Shown: piece by piece, positions 45,901 to 62,829 of the stretch
How the letters are laid out: each line of letters begins with the position of its first letter
How positions within the stretch are numbered: position 1 is the stretch's first letter
DNA from: Istiophorus platypterus
Lineage: Eukaryota > Chordata > Actinopteri > Istiophoriformes > Istiophoridae
Length of the DNA stretch: 64,000 bases
NCBI GenBank assembly: GCA_016859345.1
Contig: CM029118.1
Location: forward strand, 27,408,501 to 27,472,500
Direction of reading: 5' to 3'
Program-made: the position numbers and the translations under genes
The notes under the pieces: model-generated
The model's database searches: none
What the model was told of the DNA's origin: nothing
The model's input: the letters and a program-made list of their open reading frames with translations, nothing else

Positions 45901-46050
45901 TCACAGATTCCATCGTCGTCAGGATAACAATCATAACCACACAGTTAACGGTTTGGTAAGGTGTAAAAAAAACTACATGGTTAGCTTTAGGAAAAGATAG
46001 TGGTTTGGATTAAAATAAATACTTCATAGGGTTAGAGGCCCTTTTTGTCA
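45900..46050 (+). repeat. Dispersed repeat family D, copy 1
   Basis: Matches 54110-54300 in order: an AACTACATGGTTAGCTTTAGG-type phrase, GAAAAGATAGTGGTTTGG, then a TAA-TACTTC and GTTAGAGG end. It is upstream of ordinary unique sequence. I recognise the AACTACTTGGTTAGGTTTAG motif as a common fish interspersed repeat. Confidence 0.6.
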
Positions 46051-49000
46051 AGGTAATATGTAAAGTCCTGAAGATGACAGAGGGCTGGCCCAGCTGCAGT
46101 GACTGCACGTGGCACTCCACAAGTCCTGTCCTCACAGTAAAGTTGCAGGGTCCACACACCCTCTGCCTCTGATTAGAACCTAACTGATTCCTTGATGCAG
46201 GCTTACTGGTGGCTATTTCGGACTTATCAGAAAGCATATCCCTGCCTTTTAGTTGGTGGCTAGCTAACTCGGTGCAACTCTAACCCCTATGCCAAGCTTA
46301 CAAGTCTCACCCACTCTGGGAGTTAAACAGCAAACAGGCAGACCCCCCAAAATGTCAAAGCAATTGAGGATTACTGAGATTATTAACTGTATTGTTACAA
46401 ATCATTTTCAGTAATCTATGTAATCCCATACAGTACTCGAGAAACTCACTGCTGCATAAATTTTCCAAACCAAATGAAAAAATAGATAATTTGTCATAAT
46501 TTCCAAACTGACTCATCAGCCACTTCTGATGTGGCACCATGGGGCACTGTTTTTTTCATATTTCCACTTTCAGTCAGAAAAATGATTCATATGACCATTC
46601 TCTGATCTTCCGTCCATGGTAAAGGTTCAATTAGATTTTGGCATCAAAAAAACCTTGCTTGGGTTAGGAAAAACATGAATTTTGACAAAAAACAGGAATG
46701 GTTCAACAGATTTGTCTCTGAGATCAAATTCACACATTTTATATTTGTTTTGCACCACCAACTATCCACACCAACTTCCTCAAAATCTTTTCTGGTCATC
46801 CTGTAACAACTTGAAGTGACTTCTGCCTTTGTGTGTGAGACACAGGTCATTCAAAGCATTTGAACATATCACCAATAATTTTGTTTATTTCACAACAACT
46901 CATCAGTCCCCTCCAACACTGTATAAAAGAATGAATCCTGGGTTAGTTCCTTACTCATCTGCAAGAAACATTAGTGTAACAATGGAAAATAAAAACTTAA
47001 ATCACAAAGTTTAAAAGGAGGGCCTGACATGAAAACAGGAATGCTTTATGTAAAAATACGTTTATCATGTGTGACAACAGGAATAGAATAAGGCAACCCC
47101 CAAAGTCATACTAATTTAGTGTTTGAGTTGGATTCAGTGTCGCTGACTGTCACCATGCATTTTAAGTGTTGCAATTTCTCATATCTGAGATATCAATCAA
47201 TCTCTATCTCTGGCTTCTCAGTGACCACCTTGGGAATATTCTGCCTCTGTACCTCACTGTAGTCTATGAGCAAGGTGGTTGCAGTTCAGAATTAAGTGCA
47301 GCCGGGCAGAAAATGGCTACAGGGGCCATGCGGGCAGGGGCGAATGAACAGCAGAGGATCATTTTCAAAGGGGCCCTAAAAATTAACTGTGCCGTGCCAT
47401 TAACTCGATCACCTAACTGCTGCATGGTTAAGTTCCAGCATCGGCATTTCACTGCTGTCCAGTTGGTATTTGATGAGCATTGGGTTTTTTTGATAGACTC
47501 CAAATTGCACCTCAGCTGTTGTTTGAGAGTTCAAGCATTCAATTATGTTGTGAGCCATATGTACGTGACACATCTTCAATTACTGTCCTGGAGCCTTTTC
47601 ATTCGAAAGCTGAGACCGGGGTGAATTTTGAGCAGATAATACAAGGAAAAATCTCTCTGAATATACTATGAGAGACTTACCTTTAAACTGGCATGTCAGT
47701 GTATATAACTTCTTATGCGTACCATGCATCGTCCTTATCGTGCTTTTTTTTTCTTTTTTCAAGTTTTTTTTGTCCTGGGATACTCGGTGCTAAGCTCAGT
47801 GGCGCTCAATGAGAAAGACACCTATCTATTGTGCTATAGTTACAGTCAATTACAGCAGTTTTTCCATGAGAAAGAAGGCTAACAACAGTATAGCGAAGTT
47901 GAACAGAAATCACACAAGACCACTATAAACAAAACAATATATTTTCTGTACTTCCTCATAACTGCCTAGTTCTTTTTTGTGTGTAGTGGGTGAACAGAAA
48001 AAAATAGAAAAAAAACCTGAAAAACGTCACACATGAGGGGAAAGAAACCAGCAACACTGTCAGTTAATTTTCAGATCTGGTAATCTTCCAAGTTCATTAA
48101 CAAAAGCCTGTGTCTGACTTGCTGTGGCTTTTGTACGCACCGAGTTGTTGTGATACACCACAATGAATAAGTGATAAGCTGTTTGGGTAATTTGCGAAGT
48201 GACACAACTTTTATTATTTACGCCGTAAACCCTGATGGGAGGGGGGACCGTGGATAACAATGAGCGAATGTGACAGGATTGTGTGGACGGAATCCACTTA
48301 GAACTATTACAATCAAGCTTCATTTACATGAGCCGCCGACAACCTTCAGCTGACTTTGAGGGTTGCATTTGGGAATGGCGGACACGGTATTACAGAGCAT
48401 ACTGATGCATTTGTAATGGGGGCAGGCAGTAGAGTCTAATGCTGACTAGCTCTGCAGCAGAAAAAAACCCCTCCAAATAGAAAGAGATCAATTCCCCCCT
48501 ACTTCGCACTGCGTGATGGATTTGACATTCATCAGTGCCCTGTCAACGAATGCATTTGGTTTTATATTACACCTGGGATTTTTTATCTCTCTGTTTTCTT
48601 TTATGGCTTCATGAAGACAGATTAAAATGGTAAAGTTGTGAATTAATTTTTCGGTAGGGCACGGGAAGCCAAGGAAATTCTGATTTTAGAGAGTGATGGA
48701 GTATTTTATTTTAAGACAGAAGAGGGATATTGAGGGCAAAGGAGAGGAGAAAGTCATTTTCACATGGCTAGGACATCTAACATTGATTATTGTTATTTTA
48801 TTTATTTATTTTCTATAATTTCTCTTATTATTACTAATATCTTAAACTCCCATTCCAAGGAGCTCCTAATACAGTTTGCAAGATATTAACAACTGCAGGA
48901 CTGTAAAACTCTGCAAAGACTCTATTTTAAACATCTTTAATCTTAATTATAACCATCCCATAATACAGTAGTTCCCTCGTTTGTACCATGCATCGCTCCC

Positions 49001-49925
49001 ACAGAAGGTTTTGTTATATTCATATCAAGATAGGTATTAATCCCATGTGCTTTTTGCAGTTGGTTCTATTATAAATCTCGCATTTGGCAACATAAGACCT
49101 ATCAGGAGAATTCATTTTTTGCAATGGTAATAATTCAAGCTGTGGTAGATCGTTGTGGGGGAACTTGGCACAAACATACATAGCCCATCTGAAAATCTAG
49201 AACACACCTCATCCCAAAAGAGGCTCCCAAAAACTCTTGGGAGAAGAATGGAGCACTGGAAACATAAATTAAGACAAGCAGTGCTCAGATCACACTCGTG
49301 CTGTTTTATTTCCATCGATGCCACACTCAGTGGCCTTCAGACATGTGGAGGAAATTAAATTCTGGCATGACTTGCAACAGTGTGCATTTTAAAGCAGGAT
49401 TTACTAACCATACTATTAAGGAAAAATATAATTCATTCACAAACATTCAGATCTAAATTTGTATTTTATGACTCTGAAAAATCCCTCAAATTAAAAATTG
49501 AAATATGGGTCAAAGATTCAGATTCACTGTCCTCGATTTCATTTTCTCTCTCTTTTTAAAAGCACTTGCAAGACTGGGCATCTCCACCTCCTGTCACTGG
49601 GGGGAGCTGTTATGTTATTACCACAGTTGAGGGACATGGATGGAAGCACACAGTTAATGCTTGACAACAAATATTTGGATGTAAACTTAAATTTACGAAG
49701 TAGGTTTGTGTATACAGTTAAAATGTGTTTTACCAACTAACTACACTCAATGTTTTACTTACTTGCTTTTTTAAAACTGCATTTGTATCTACATTAACAC
49801 ACAAGGCATCTACAAACATTGTTGTTCCAAAGCTTCTCGACTATTTTCCACAGAAGTAGCTGAGTCCAAACTTAAGCATGGATCAGTTACAGAAGATAGA
49901 TACCCTCACTACTTGGAATGCCCTT
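46051..49925. other. Unique sequence with two candidate regulatory blocks
   Basis: No gene recognised. 47260-47430 and 48110-48460 are less AT-rich than their surroundings and motif-dense, each open in a short minus frame without family resemblance. The 152-codon + frame 47166-47624 starts at GTG and resembles nothing. Confidence 0.4.
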
Positions 49926-49962
49926 TGAAGATTATGATTATGATTATTATGATTATGATTAG
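49926..49962. repeat. (TTATGA)n short repeat
   Basis: About six units of TTATGA/TTATTA. Confidence 0.85.
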
Positions 49963-51079
49963 AGTTTGTCAAGTGTAAACAACTTGCTCTGATAAACACC
50001 TCTCATGAATGCTCATCTCTCTTCCCCTGACATCCTCCTCTTGCTCTCCCATTCTCCCGGCAATTCTCACACCACCCAATTTATATCAAAAGAGACATTT
50101 GATGTCTTTGGCAGAAATCACAAAGCACACTGTTTGTCACATTAACATAAGATAAAGGAAAAGACATTTTCTGCTTGTTGAACACTGGGGAAATGAAAAA
50201 GCAATAGCAGCTCCTTTTAATCACATCGCAGAGTTTACTGAAGAAGAAATGCAGATTATTACAATCAGAATTTAGTCTGCAATGTTTTTTTTATTTCTTT
50301 TTTCTGACAGTGCAGTTGTTGCCTTCGGTGTGTCACAACTTATTGTTTGTGTATATCACAGACAGAATCCATGCATGTCCAGATGCGGCCCTTCTGCGAC
50401 AGATCTATATATGTTTTTTCTTCAGAAAAGATGTAATTTCACTGACAGGCTAAACTTCTGCAGGCAGTTAGCTGGGAACAAGGAGAATGGAGAGGCCTAA
50501 CCTCCTCATAGACACGCTGTCTGCCTCCCTGTCCTCTCCTTTTTACTCCTTGACAGAGTGCTGTGTTGCCCGGCAGAGCTCCTAATTCCTTGCATTTTCT
50601 ATCAAGGTTACACTGGTGTGTGAGCAGCCTTTGAAGCTGGCTGAAGCTGCACAGCACTTGAGTTCCACTAGTGATCAAATTTTCATTTAAATTATTGATC
50701 TCTTTAATTAGAATCTTAATAAAAAAATATAAATGTTGGAACAGATGGAGGATGCCTTTACTCAAGCTTTGCTAATACCCATCGATGATATAACAACACC
50801 TGTGCACAGTTCTCTCGTCCCATAGGTTGGTGTAAAAATGCACTAATTTAGGTGACCTATTTTGTTTTAATGATGAATGAGTTAATTGGGCAATTAACTC
50901 AATAACAGGTGTCCGTAATTGCTCAATGCTTCAGAGACTGAGGCTTAAAAAGCAGCTCAGTCTATATATAGCTTGATGGACAGAGCTGTTCATTAATGCA
51001 TGCCACTGTTAAAAAGAGCTGAATGTATTTGAGGATGGGAAGCTCCCCACACAATGACATTTAATAAAATAACACTAGA
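49963..51079. other. Unique sequence, nothing recognised
   Basis: No gene or repeat recognised. The minus frame at 50439-50765 (108 codons) resembles no family. Confidence 0.4.
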
Positions 51080-51175
51080 TGTAAGAGTAGAGGTAGAAGT
51101 ATTCAGAGCCTTTACTTAAGTAAGACTGTCAGTAGATTAATGTAAAAATACTGAGACCTGCTTTCAAAATCCTCC
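51080..51175 (+). repeat. Interspersed repeat (AGTATTCAGAGCCTTTACTT type), left half
   Basis: GTAGAAGTATTCAGAGCC and TTTACTTAAGTAAGACTG, then TGTAAAAATACTG: the start of a teleost repeat I know as rich in AAGTAAAAGTA. The matching right end appears 700 bp further on (51880-52025), with different sequence between. Confidence 0.55.
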
Positions 51176-51560
51176 TTAGAGGGGAGCGCCGGGGATTTTA
51201 CAAGTCATGTTTACAGGTTGAGGAATTGAGGAGTTGTGCTGCATATTATGAAAAAGTTGTACAAAGCCTTTTGCGGCTGAAGAGGGAGTTGCATGAGATC
51301 TGACGAATTGCCTCAAGTGATGTCACTGTCAGCGTAGCTTTAGGCTGAAGACTACAAGTCTGAAACTGAAAAAAATCTGGGGATGTGGCTGCTTGAAACT
51401 AGAGGCTAAATCAGCTGTAACAAGTTTAACGTCACCAAGCTTGCATTTTGGGTCATGTAGGGTCCCAGAAAGGAGAAAGTTTGTAACAAAAAAGAGGATA
51501 TCTCTATTTCTGCTGTATTGATTTTGATCCTTTTTTTAAAAACTAGTTAGTGATTAGTGG
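51176..51560 (+). repeat. Second interspersed repeat, apparently nested
   Basis: Starts near GGGGAGCGCCGGGGATTTTAC and contains GAATTGCCTCAAGTGATGTCA, GGTCATGTAGGGTCCCAGAA and AAAAGAGGATATCTCTATTT. This order recalls another abundant teleost repeat. It lies between the two halves of the repeat at 51080/51880, which suggests insertion. Boundaries are approximate. Confidence 0.45.
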
Positions 51561-51879
51561 TGGAGGGTTTACTCATGTACCGTACCTACATACAATTTTG
51601 AACTGACTGTCCCTTATCAGTATTCAGGGTTTGTAGCATTTCTGGTTTATGGCTCTTTAAATGTCTTCTCCCCTACATTTAGGATAATAGAATAGAATAC
51701 CTTAACCCAACAATTTTGACTTTATATATGACTGTGCTTATCAAAATTATCATGTATTTATTTTATATTATTTTTATAACCATCAAGGGCCTTGGTAGTT
51801 GAGAACCCTGTTGTCTACCTCACCCAATGGCGAATTCCCTCCCCCTGCAAATACTGTAGGTTTGCTTTACAATTTACAA

Positions 51880-52025
51880 TACATTGTATTTATATCATAA
51901 ATTTTTTATGTGAAAAAAGTATAATGTATTGCTTTGAAATGTACTGGAGTACAAGTGTAAATCAGCATATAATGGAAATACTCATGTAAAGTACAAGTAT
52001 CTCTAAACTGTAATTGAGTAAATGC
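51880..52025 (+). repeat. Interspersed repeat, right half
   Basis: ACTGGAGTACAAGTGTAAA, then ATAATGGAAATACTCATGT and AAAGTACAAGTATCTC: the usual end of the repeat whose start is at 51080. Confidence 0.55.
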
Positions 52026-54019
52026 CTACATTACAATGTATTATTTTCTTTTCAAGATGTGAAAGAGATGGCATGAAACAGAGGAGGTGTTCAGAGAAGC
52101 AGCTCTGCTGCTGATGTCTCTGCAATCCTAGTTAATGTCATGAAAGTGTCTGTGGCAATAGGTTTCGCAAATGTATAGCTCTCATTGGAGTGTGTCATAA
52201 GTGTTCAGTGACTTTAAAGAAGAAAGTAAATGAGAGAAGAGATGCATGATGCTCCTAAAAGCCTTAATTCAAATAAAAGGTAAAATACATTTTTTCTCTG
52301 TCTGCAAACAACAAGAAGAAATGATTCTTATTAGAACCCGTCAAACACAATAGCACCAATGTTTGTAATACATCCTGGCATCTGTGCTACCACATCATTT
52401 TCCTTATCCAAATCTGTTATTGGTTACTGACAATTCCGAGTAATTTAGCAATTTAATGAAGTACATTCCACTTTTGAAAATAGCATTTTGAGTAGCAAAG
52501 TCATTTGTAGCTTTGTTGGCAGTCATGACAGTGGATTCATAAATCGAGTGCTGTGAGGCTTTCTGTTCTGTGTGAAGTGTCTGAAAAATTAGTGTGAGGC
52601 ACAGCAAAAAAGATCAAAAGCAGACAAATAAAGGAGGAGGAGGGAGGGCAGAAAAGAGTGGATATGTAAGCCTGACAGAAGAATTTATCAGTGTAAAACA
52701 GTGAATGAAAAATTTAAATTCACTTGATCATGAGAGAAATCTTGTGAAGTAAGAAAGTGAATGAAGATGTTAAATCCAATACTAATAATATATTCATTTA
52801 ATGCTTATAACTGATGTAAACACCTTTACGGTGTAAAGTATAAATACATGACTTTTTCTTAATAATTAATACTCATCCCTCAGCAATAATGAGTATGTAT
52901 TTGCAAATAGAGCAATCCTAGATGTCATTTTCTAAAATACTTAAATAGAATTTTAAGAGCAGATAGATGTGTTGCTGAGTTTGTTGTAGCTTTAAGTTAA
53001 TGATCTGTAACATTTAAAAAAGGAAAAATCCCCATCCCCATATAATTCAAACTAGCCTGTTTTCAGTTCATAAAAGCTTTTTTACTTACAGTTGTAAATG
53101 GCCACAACTACTGGAAAAGAGCTCTGCTGAACAGGAAGTTATAAGTTTTAAATTTTTAACATGTTTGAAATAAATCAAATAAGAATTGTGAAGTTATGAA
53201 ATAATTTTGAAACATGAACTGTTTAGAGACATCACAACACTGAGCAAAAAACTTGTTTACATCACCGTCATAGCCCAGCAGCACAACCAAATAGATTTTT
53301 GGGAACTAAAATAGCACAGTTATAGATGTTGTGGGTCTGTCTGTATGAAAAATAACCATGAACATGCGTGAGTGTATTTATATATAATTTTCCCCTACCT
53401 CTCCCCTGCGGCCACGCTGCCTTTGTGCCTGGTGGACTGTTATTAAATCTGTGTGTGGTCACACAGCCTACAGTCTGTAACGCTTAATTCATGTGTTTTT
53501 CTTCCTCTCACCCTTGCCTTTGTTAGCTCACCAGTGACCTTTCATCATAGCCTTGAGTCAGTATAAGACGTGCTGTGGGCTGACAGGAAATGCTGTCTTC
53601 ACGGCTCTCTACCCTCTGTCGAAAAATGTCATCCTGTAATACGAACAAGTACTAATGACCTACGATAAACCACATTCATTTGGCACTCAAGAACAATGAC
53701 TGAAATGTGTGCTGAGTAAAGGCTTTATAATCATAATTACGATGGTGAAAAGGTTACTTGAGGGGAAATTAAGTGAGATATGCTATATTTTGTCCTGATG
53801 ACGGACTAACTGCCATAACAGAGAAAGGATATACAATATTCTGTATATCATATCATATCATGTCAAATTTAAGTATGCTCAGTATGCTGTTACTGAAAAT
53901 ACTCATTAAATGTTTATTAAACTTGTCAGTAACTCAAGTTCTTATACATTGTTCTTTTTTGGAATACATTTCTTTTCCTTGTTTTTATTCCAACAAGTCC
54001 GTCAACCTAACTGGCCGTA
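52026..54019. other. Unique AT-rich sequence
   Basis: No gene or repeat recognised. Short frames only. Confidence 0.42.
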
Positions 54020-54620
54020 AAGGTCATTTGTCAGTGAGACGATAGTCCGATACGACCGGAAGGCGTGTGTCCTGCAACAGCACCCCCACAGCAGCAGGCG
54101 TACCAGACCGTCATCTTTATGGTATCAGTCATAAACACCAGGTTAAGCTTGTGGAGCAAGAATGGTTTGGTTAGGTTTCAGGAGAAAACTACTTGGTTAG
54201 GTTTAGGAAGAGATGAGGGTTTGGGTTTCAGTAAGTTCTTCCTTAAGATTAGAGGACCGTTGTTGTCATTGTTACAATAACAAACACGTGGTTAAGGGGT
54301 TGGCACATTTATTGATAAAAGAAACAATGATAACTAGTGGTTTCACACAGGAAATGAATAGTGATTTCCTGTTTGAAAGTGCTGTGTTTTGTCAACCCCC
54401 CATCCACCCATCAACGTGGACTTTGTTGCACTTACTATATTACCGTAGTACTTACTATACTTTGTTGCATTTACTATACTATGTCACCTGGCTTCCTCCT
54501 TTGCTCTCGTCATAATTCTTACGGCCACTAGAGGTTGCCTAAAAACAAAACGCAACTATCGGTCATAATAAGTTTCTTGCAAAGACAACCTATGGGCTCG
54601 TTTGTTGAGAGGAAGACAGT
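54020..54620 (+). repeat. Dispersed repeat family D, copy 2, extended
   Basis: The part 54110-54300 aligns with 45900-46050 (ACTACTTGGTTAGGTTTAGG, GAGATGAGGGTTTGGG, TAAGTTCTTCC, ATTAGAGGACCG), followed by ACAATAACAAACACGTGG. The right part (54515-54600: GGCCACTAGAGGTTGCCTAA, TCGGTCATAATAAGTTTCTT) also looks like part of this teleost repeat. At 54417-54480 a short tandem of TACTTACTATA-like units has expanded inside it. Confidence 0.55.
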
Positions 54621-54639
54621 CTCTTTTGGCCACACCAAG

Positions 54640-54800
54640 GCCATGGCTCTACTGATGGCACTGTAGAGGCTGTTGTTGGTTTGTGGGTCCACCACTTCAT
54701 CTTAACAACTGTCAAGAAATTTTGGTACAGACATTCAGAAACATTCACATTGGTGATTTGGTCACTTTTTATCGACCACCATCATCAATGTTTCAATTTT
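54640..54800 (+). repeat. Dispersed repeat family A, fragment (copy 4)
   Basis: Short match to the 5' part of family A: GTCAAGAAATTTTGGTACAG, then ACATTCAGAAACATTCACAT and GGTGATTTGGTCACTTTTT. Low similarity, same orientation as copies 1-3. Confidence 0.4.
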
Positions 54801-56473
54801 GCAAGTATTTGGTTTAGAGGAGCAATTCAGCTGTACTTTTTAATTAGAGCAAATTAAAATAATGTGTCTGTGCTTCAGCAACTATTAATCCCACCACTAT
54901 TACTGTTTCTATATTGCTGTGACTAGCACTGGTGGAGGGAATACTCCTGTGACTTCTGCCACTGCAACTACTTCCTCCCCTACTACTAGTTAATTTAATC
55001 TGCTATATACAATGGGTAATTTGCTTCACAAGGTTAAATAAACATGATGCTATAGCAAGATACAAAATAAATTAAAATGAAATGAAATGTCTTTTTATTC
55101 AATTCAATGAAAAAATAAAAGATTGTTTTAATCTAGATAATTTTGTATTTACAGATTCAGTTTATACATAAAATGTAAGGCAATTAGTATATATTATTAA
55201 ATATATTTTTGCAATCCATTTGAACACATTGGCATATCAGGCCCTGCCTCCCTCAACAAGGTGTCAGGCATCAATTATTATACTGGCCTCATTCCTATCA
55301 ATACGGAATCAGGGCTATCACAATGTTCTCAACACACAATATTATAAAGAGCCTTTACCTTTATTCAATTTATGATTATCTGTTGATGATAAATCAGCAC
55401 AAAATAAATCATTGTATTAGTCTCTAATTTATCAACATACCCATCCAGCACACTCTGCATCTATTCATTCATTTTATACACTTACTGTATAGCATTCAGG
55501 GTCATGCAGTATATCAGCCCACAAATGAATACAAACAGTATGTCAGATCTATAAAATGCATTAATATTTCACAACACTGAAGAGTAAGATAGCGAAGTAG
55601 AGCAGACATAAAACTAAAACTTCTTGAACAAAAGAAATGTATTTTACTATAATAAATGCTAGAATAATTCTTCATCGTTACTGAAATGTGTCCATGTTGA
55701 TATACTGAAAGCTACAAATTCTAGGACCTGGTCAAACAACTGCTGAGTCATATTGATCAAAAGTCCTATATACTATGAGGTTGTTTTTGTATGGGGCAGT
55801 ATTGATTGTACCTATTGACTCTCTAAAAAGATTCTGATCTGAGTTGCTTGATCTCCTCAATGATCTCCTTCTTGTTCTGTAATGACTGGATTGCCATTAA
55901 GGAACCCTGAGGGAAAATCCTAATGACCTTTTGATTTTAGTCACGACTTTGGAAATGCAAATGTAAATAAAGATCTGAGTTCAGGACTATGCTTTGTTGA
56001 GGATTAAATGTCCCAGGTAACAAGGAAATGGCACTGATGGGGTGATATATTTTGGGTCACAAGCAGGGCTACTTCAGGTAGATGGCTGACTTACTGTGAT
56101 GTACATAAAAGGACAAAGAACCAGTGATCTTTCTGTAAAATCTACAGGTCTTAATGAGTATGACTGAAACTGGTCTTTTTCAGTTCAGTTCAAGTTGACC
56201 TGACCTTAGCTGACAGAAAACTAAGATTATGCTAAAATAAGTGTTATCATACTGGGAGAGCTAGAAAAATTACCTTCTACCCTTACTTTACTGAAGTTGA
56301 TTTTGAAATCTGGTACATTTTTTTTCCAATAAAAATGATGTTATTCATAGGAGAGGGAACAGTTGTTGCCTTAATTAATGTGTAATGCCTAAATGGACTT
56401 TAACAATTTTGACCCTAAGCTTCAACCTTCCGCTGGAGAATTATGGTGACTAGTTTTTTGAAGCTATGTGGTT
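54801..56473. other. Unique AT-rich sequence
   Basis: No gene or repeat recognised. Confidence 0.42.
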
Positions 56474-56499
56474 ATTTCTCTTAAATTTTTAAGAGAAAT
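56474..56499. repeat. Perfect 12-bp-arm palindrome
   Basis: ATTTCTCTTAAA (56474-56485), a TT spacer, then TTTAAGAGAAAT (56488-56499). The arms match perfectly. It is followed by a short tandem of GAGAAATAT units. No gene lies beside it, so a terminator role is not suggested. Confidence 0.9.
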
Positions 56500-57069
56500 A
56501 TGAGAAATATGAGATGCACCAAAAGCAAAAAAGTCAAAAAAATATCAAGCACATCAAGGTGACAATAAATTAAACATTTTACTTAAGATAAAACTTTACT
56601 TGTTGGAATGGTTAAATATTGCAGGGCATGGATGCACAGTTCTGTTTCCTCTTTCTGGCTGATTTGTTTAAAAGCAAAAAAAAAGAATTTAAATACTGTG
56701 TTATAAAAGATTAGCCTCTGCAGTTTTGAAGCTCCAGTTACTCAACACTGGTTTACTCACTCGAGAGAACGGATAAAAAAAAGCTGTATTCTTTAGAAAT
56801 ATTTATTCCAGTCTCAGTTTTAAGTGTCTTGTACGGAATGTCACCACTTCTGTAGTAATGTCTGTTTTTGTGCTGCAGTTTGAAGATGTATGTGCAACTG
56901 ACTGGCAGTTTGACAGGGCTTTTTGCACTAAGGTATTCAATTCACTGTCTGGAAGCATGTGAGGTGAAGGTTTGGAATGCCTGATTACAGAACCTTGGGC
57001 ATTCATACAGATTTGATTTACTGATATCTGAAAAAAAGTAAACAAAACCAAGAGTCTAGAGCTATGCTT
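56500..57069. other. Unique sequence, nothing recognised
   Basis: The minus frame at 56803-57051 (82 codons) has no recognisable domain. Confidence 0.42.
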
Positions 57070-57490
57070 GCAGATCTGTGAGGCTGTACTCAGGCACCTT
57101 AAAACTAAACGCTAACATGCTGCTGTTTAGCAAATATAAAGCTTTATTTACTTTATTCACTGTCTCAGTTTAGAGTGTTTGCATTCTCATATTTGCCAAC
57201 AGGCATCATAAACCACAGCTGAGGCTGATGGGAATGTCATTAGTTTTACAGGTGTTTGGTCATAAAAACGTGCAGGACAACTTCATAACTTGGATGATCA
57301 CCAGATTTCTTACATCCTCTGGGAAACATTAATTGCTATACCACATGTCATGTCAAACCATCTAGTAGTTGGGATATTCACCTTTGGACCAAAAATGTCA
57401 GCCTCATGATGTTGCTAGTGGAAAAGTCAAGAGATCAAAAGAATCAGTAGAGTTCATCATCTAGAGACCATGAACGTCTATAGAAAAATG
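57070..57490 (-). repeat. Dispersed repeat family A, copy 5, opposite orientation
   Basis: Contains GCTAACATGCTGCTGTTTAGC at the left, the highly characteristic GCTGAGGCTGATGGGAATG (57218-57236), GTTTGGTCATAAAAACGTGC, and TAGTAGTTGGGATATTCACC. This is the reverse complement of the order in copies 1-4. It is the most complete copy in the window. Confidence 0.72.

Positions 57491-62829
<5,339 letters not shown>

Noticed and set aside
47166..47624. 152-codon + frame
   Set aside because: GTG start, no recognisable domain, and the central part is also open on the minus strand, which fits composition rather than coding.
56474..56499. Palindrome as a transcription terminator
   Set aside because: No gene or operon next to it, and intrinsic terminators are a bacterial device; the sequence is a vertebrate genome.
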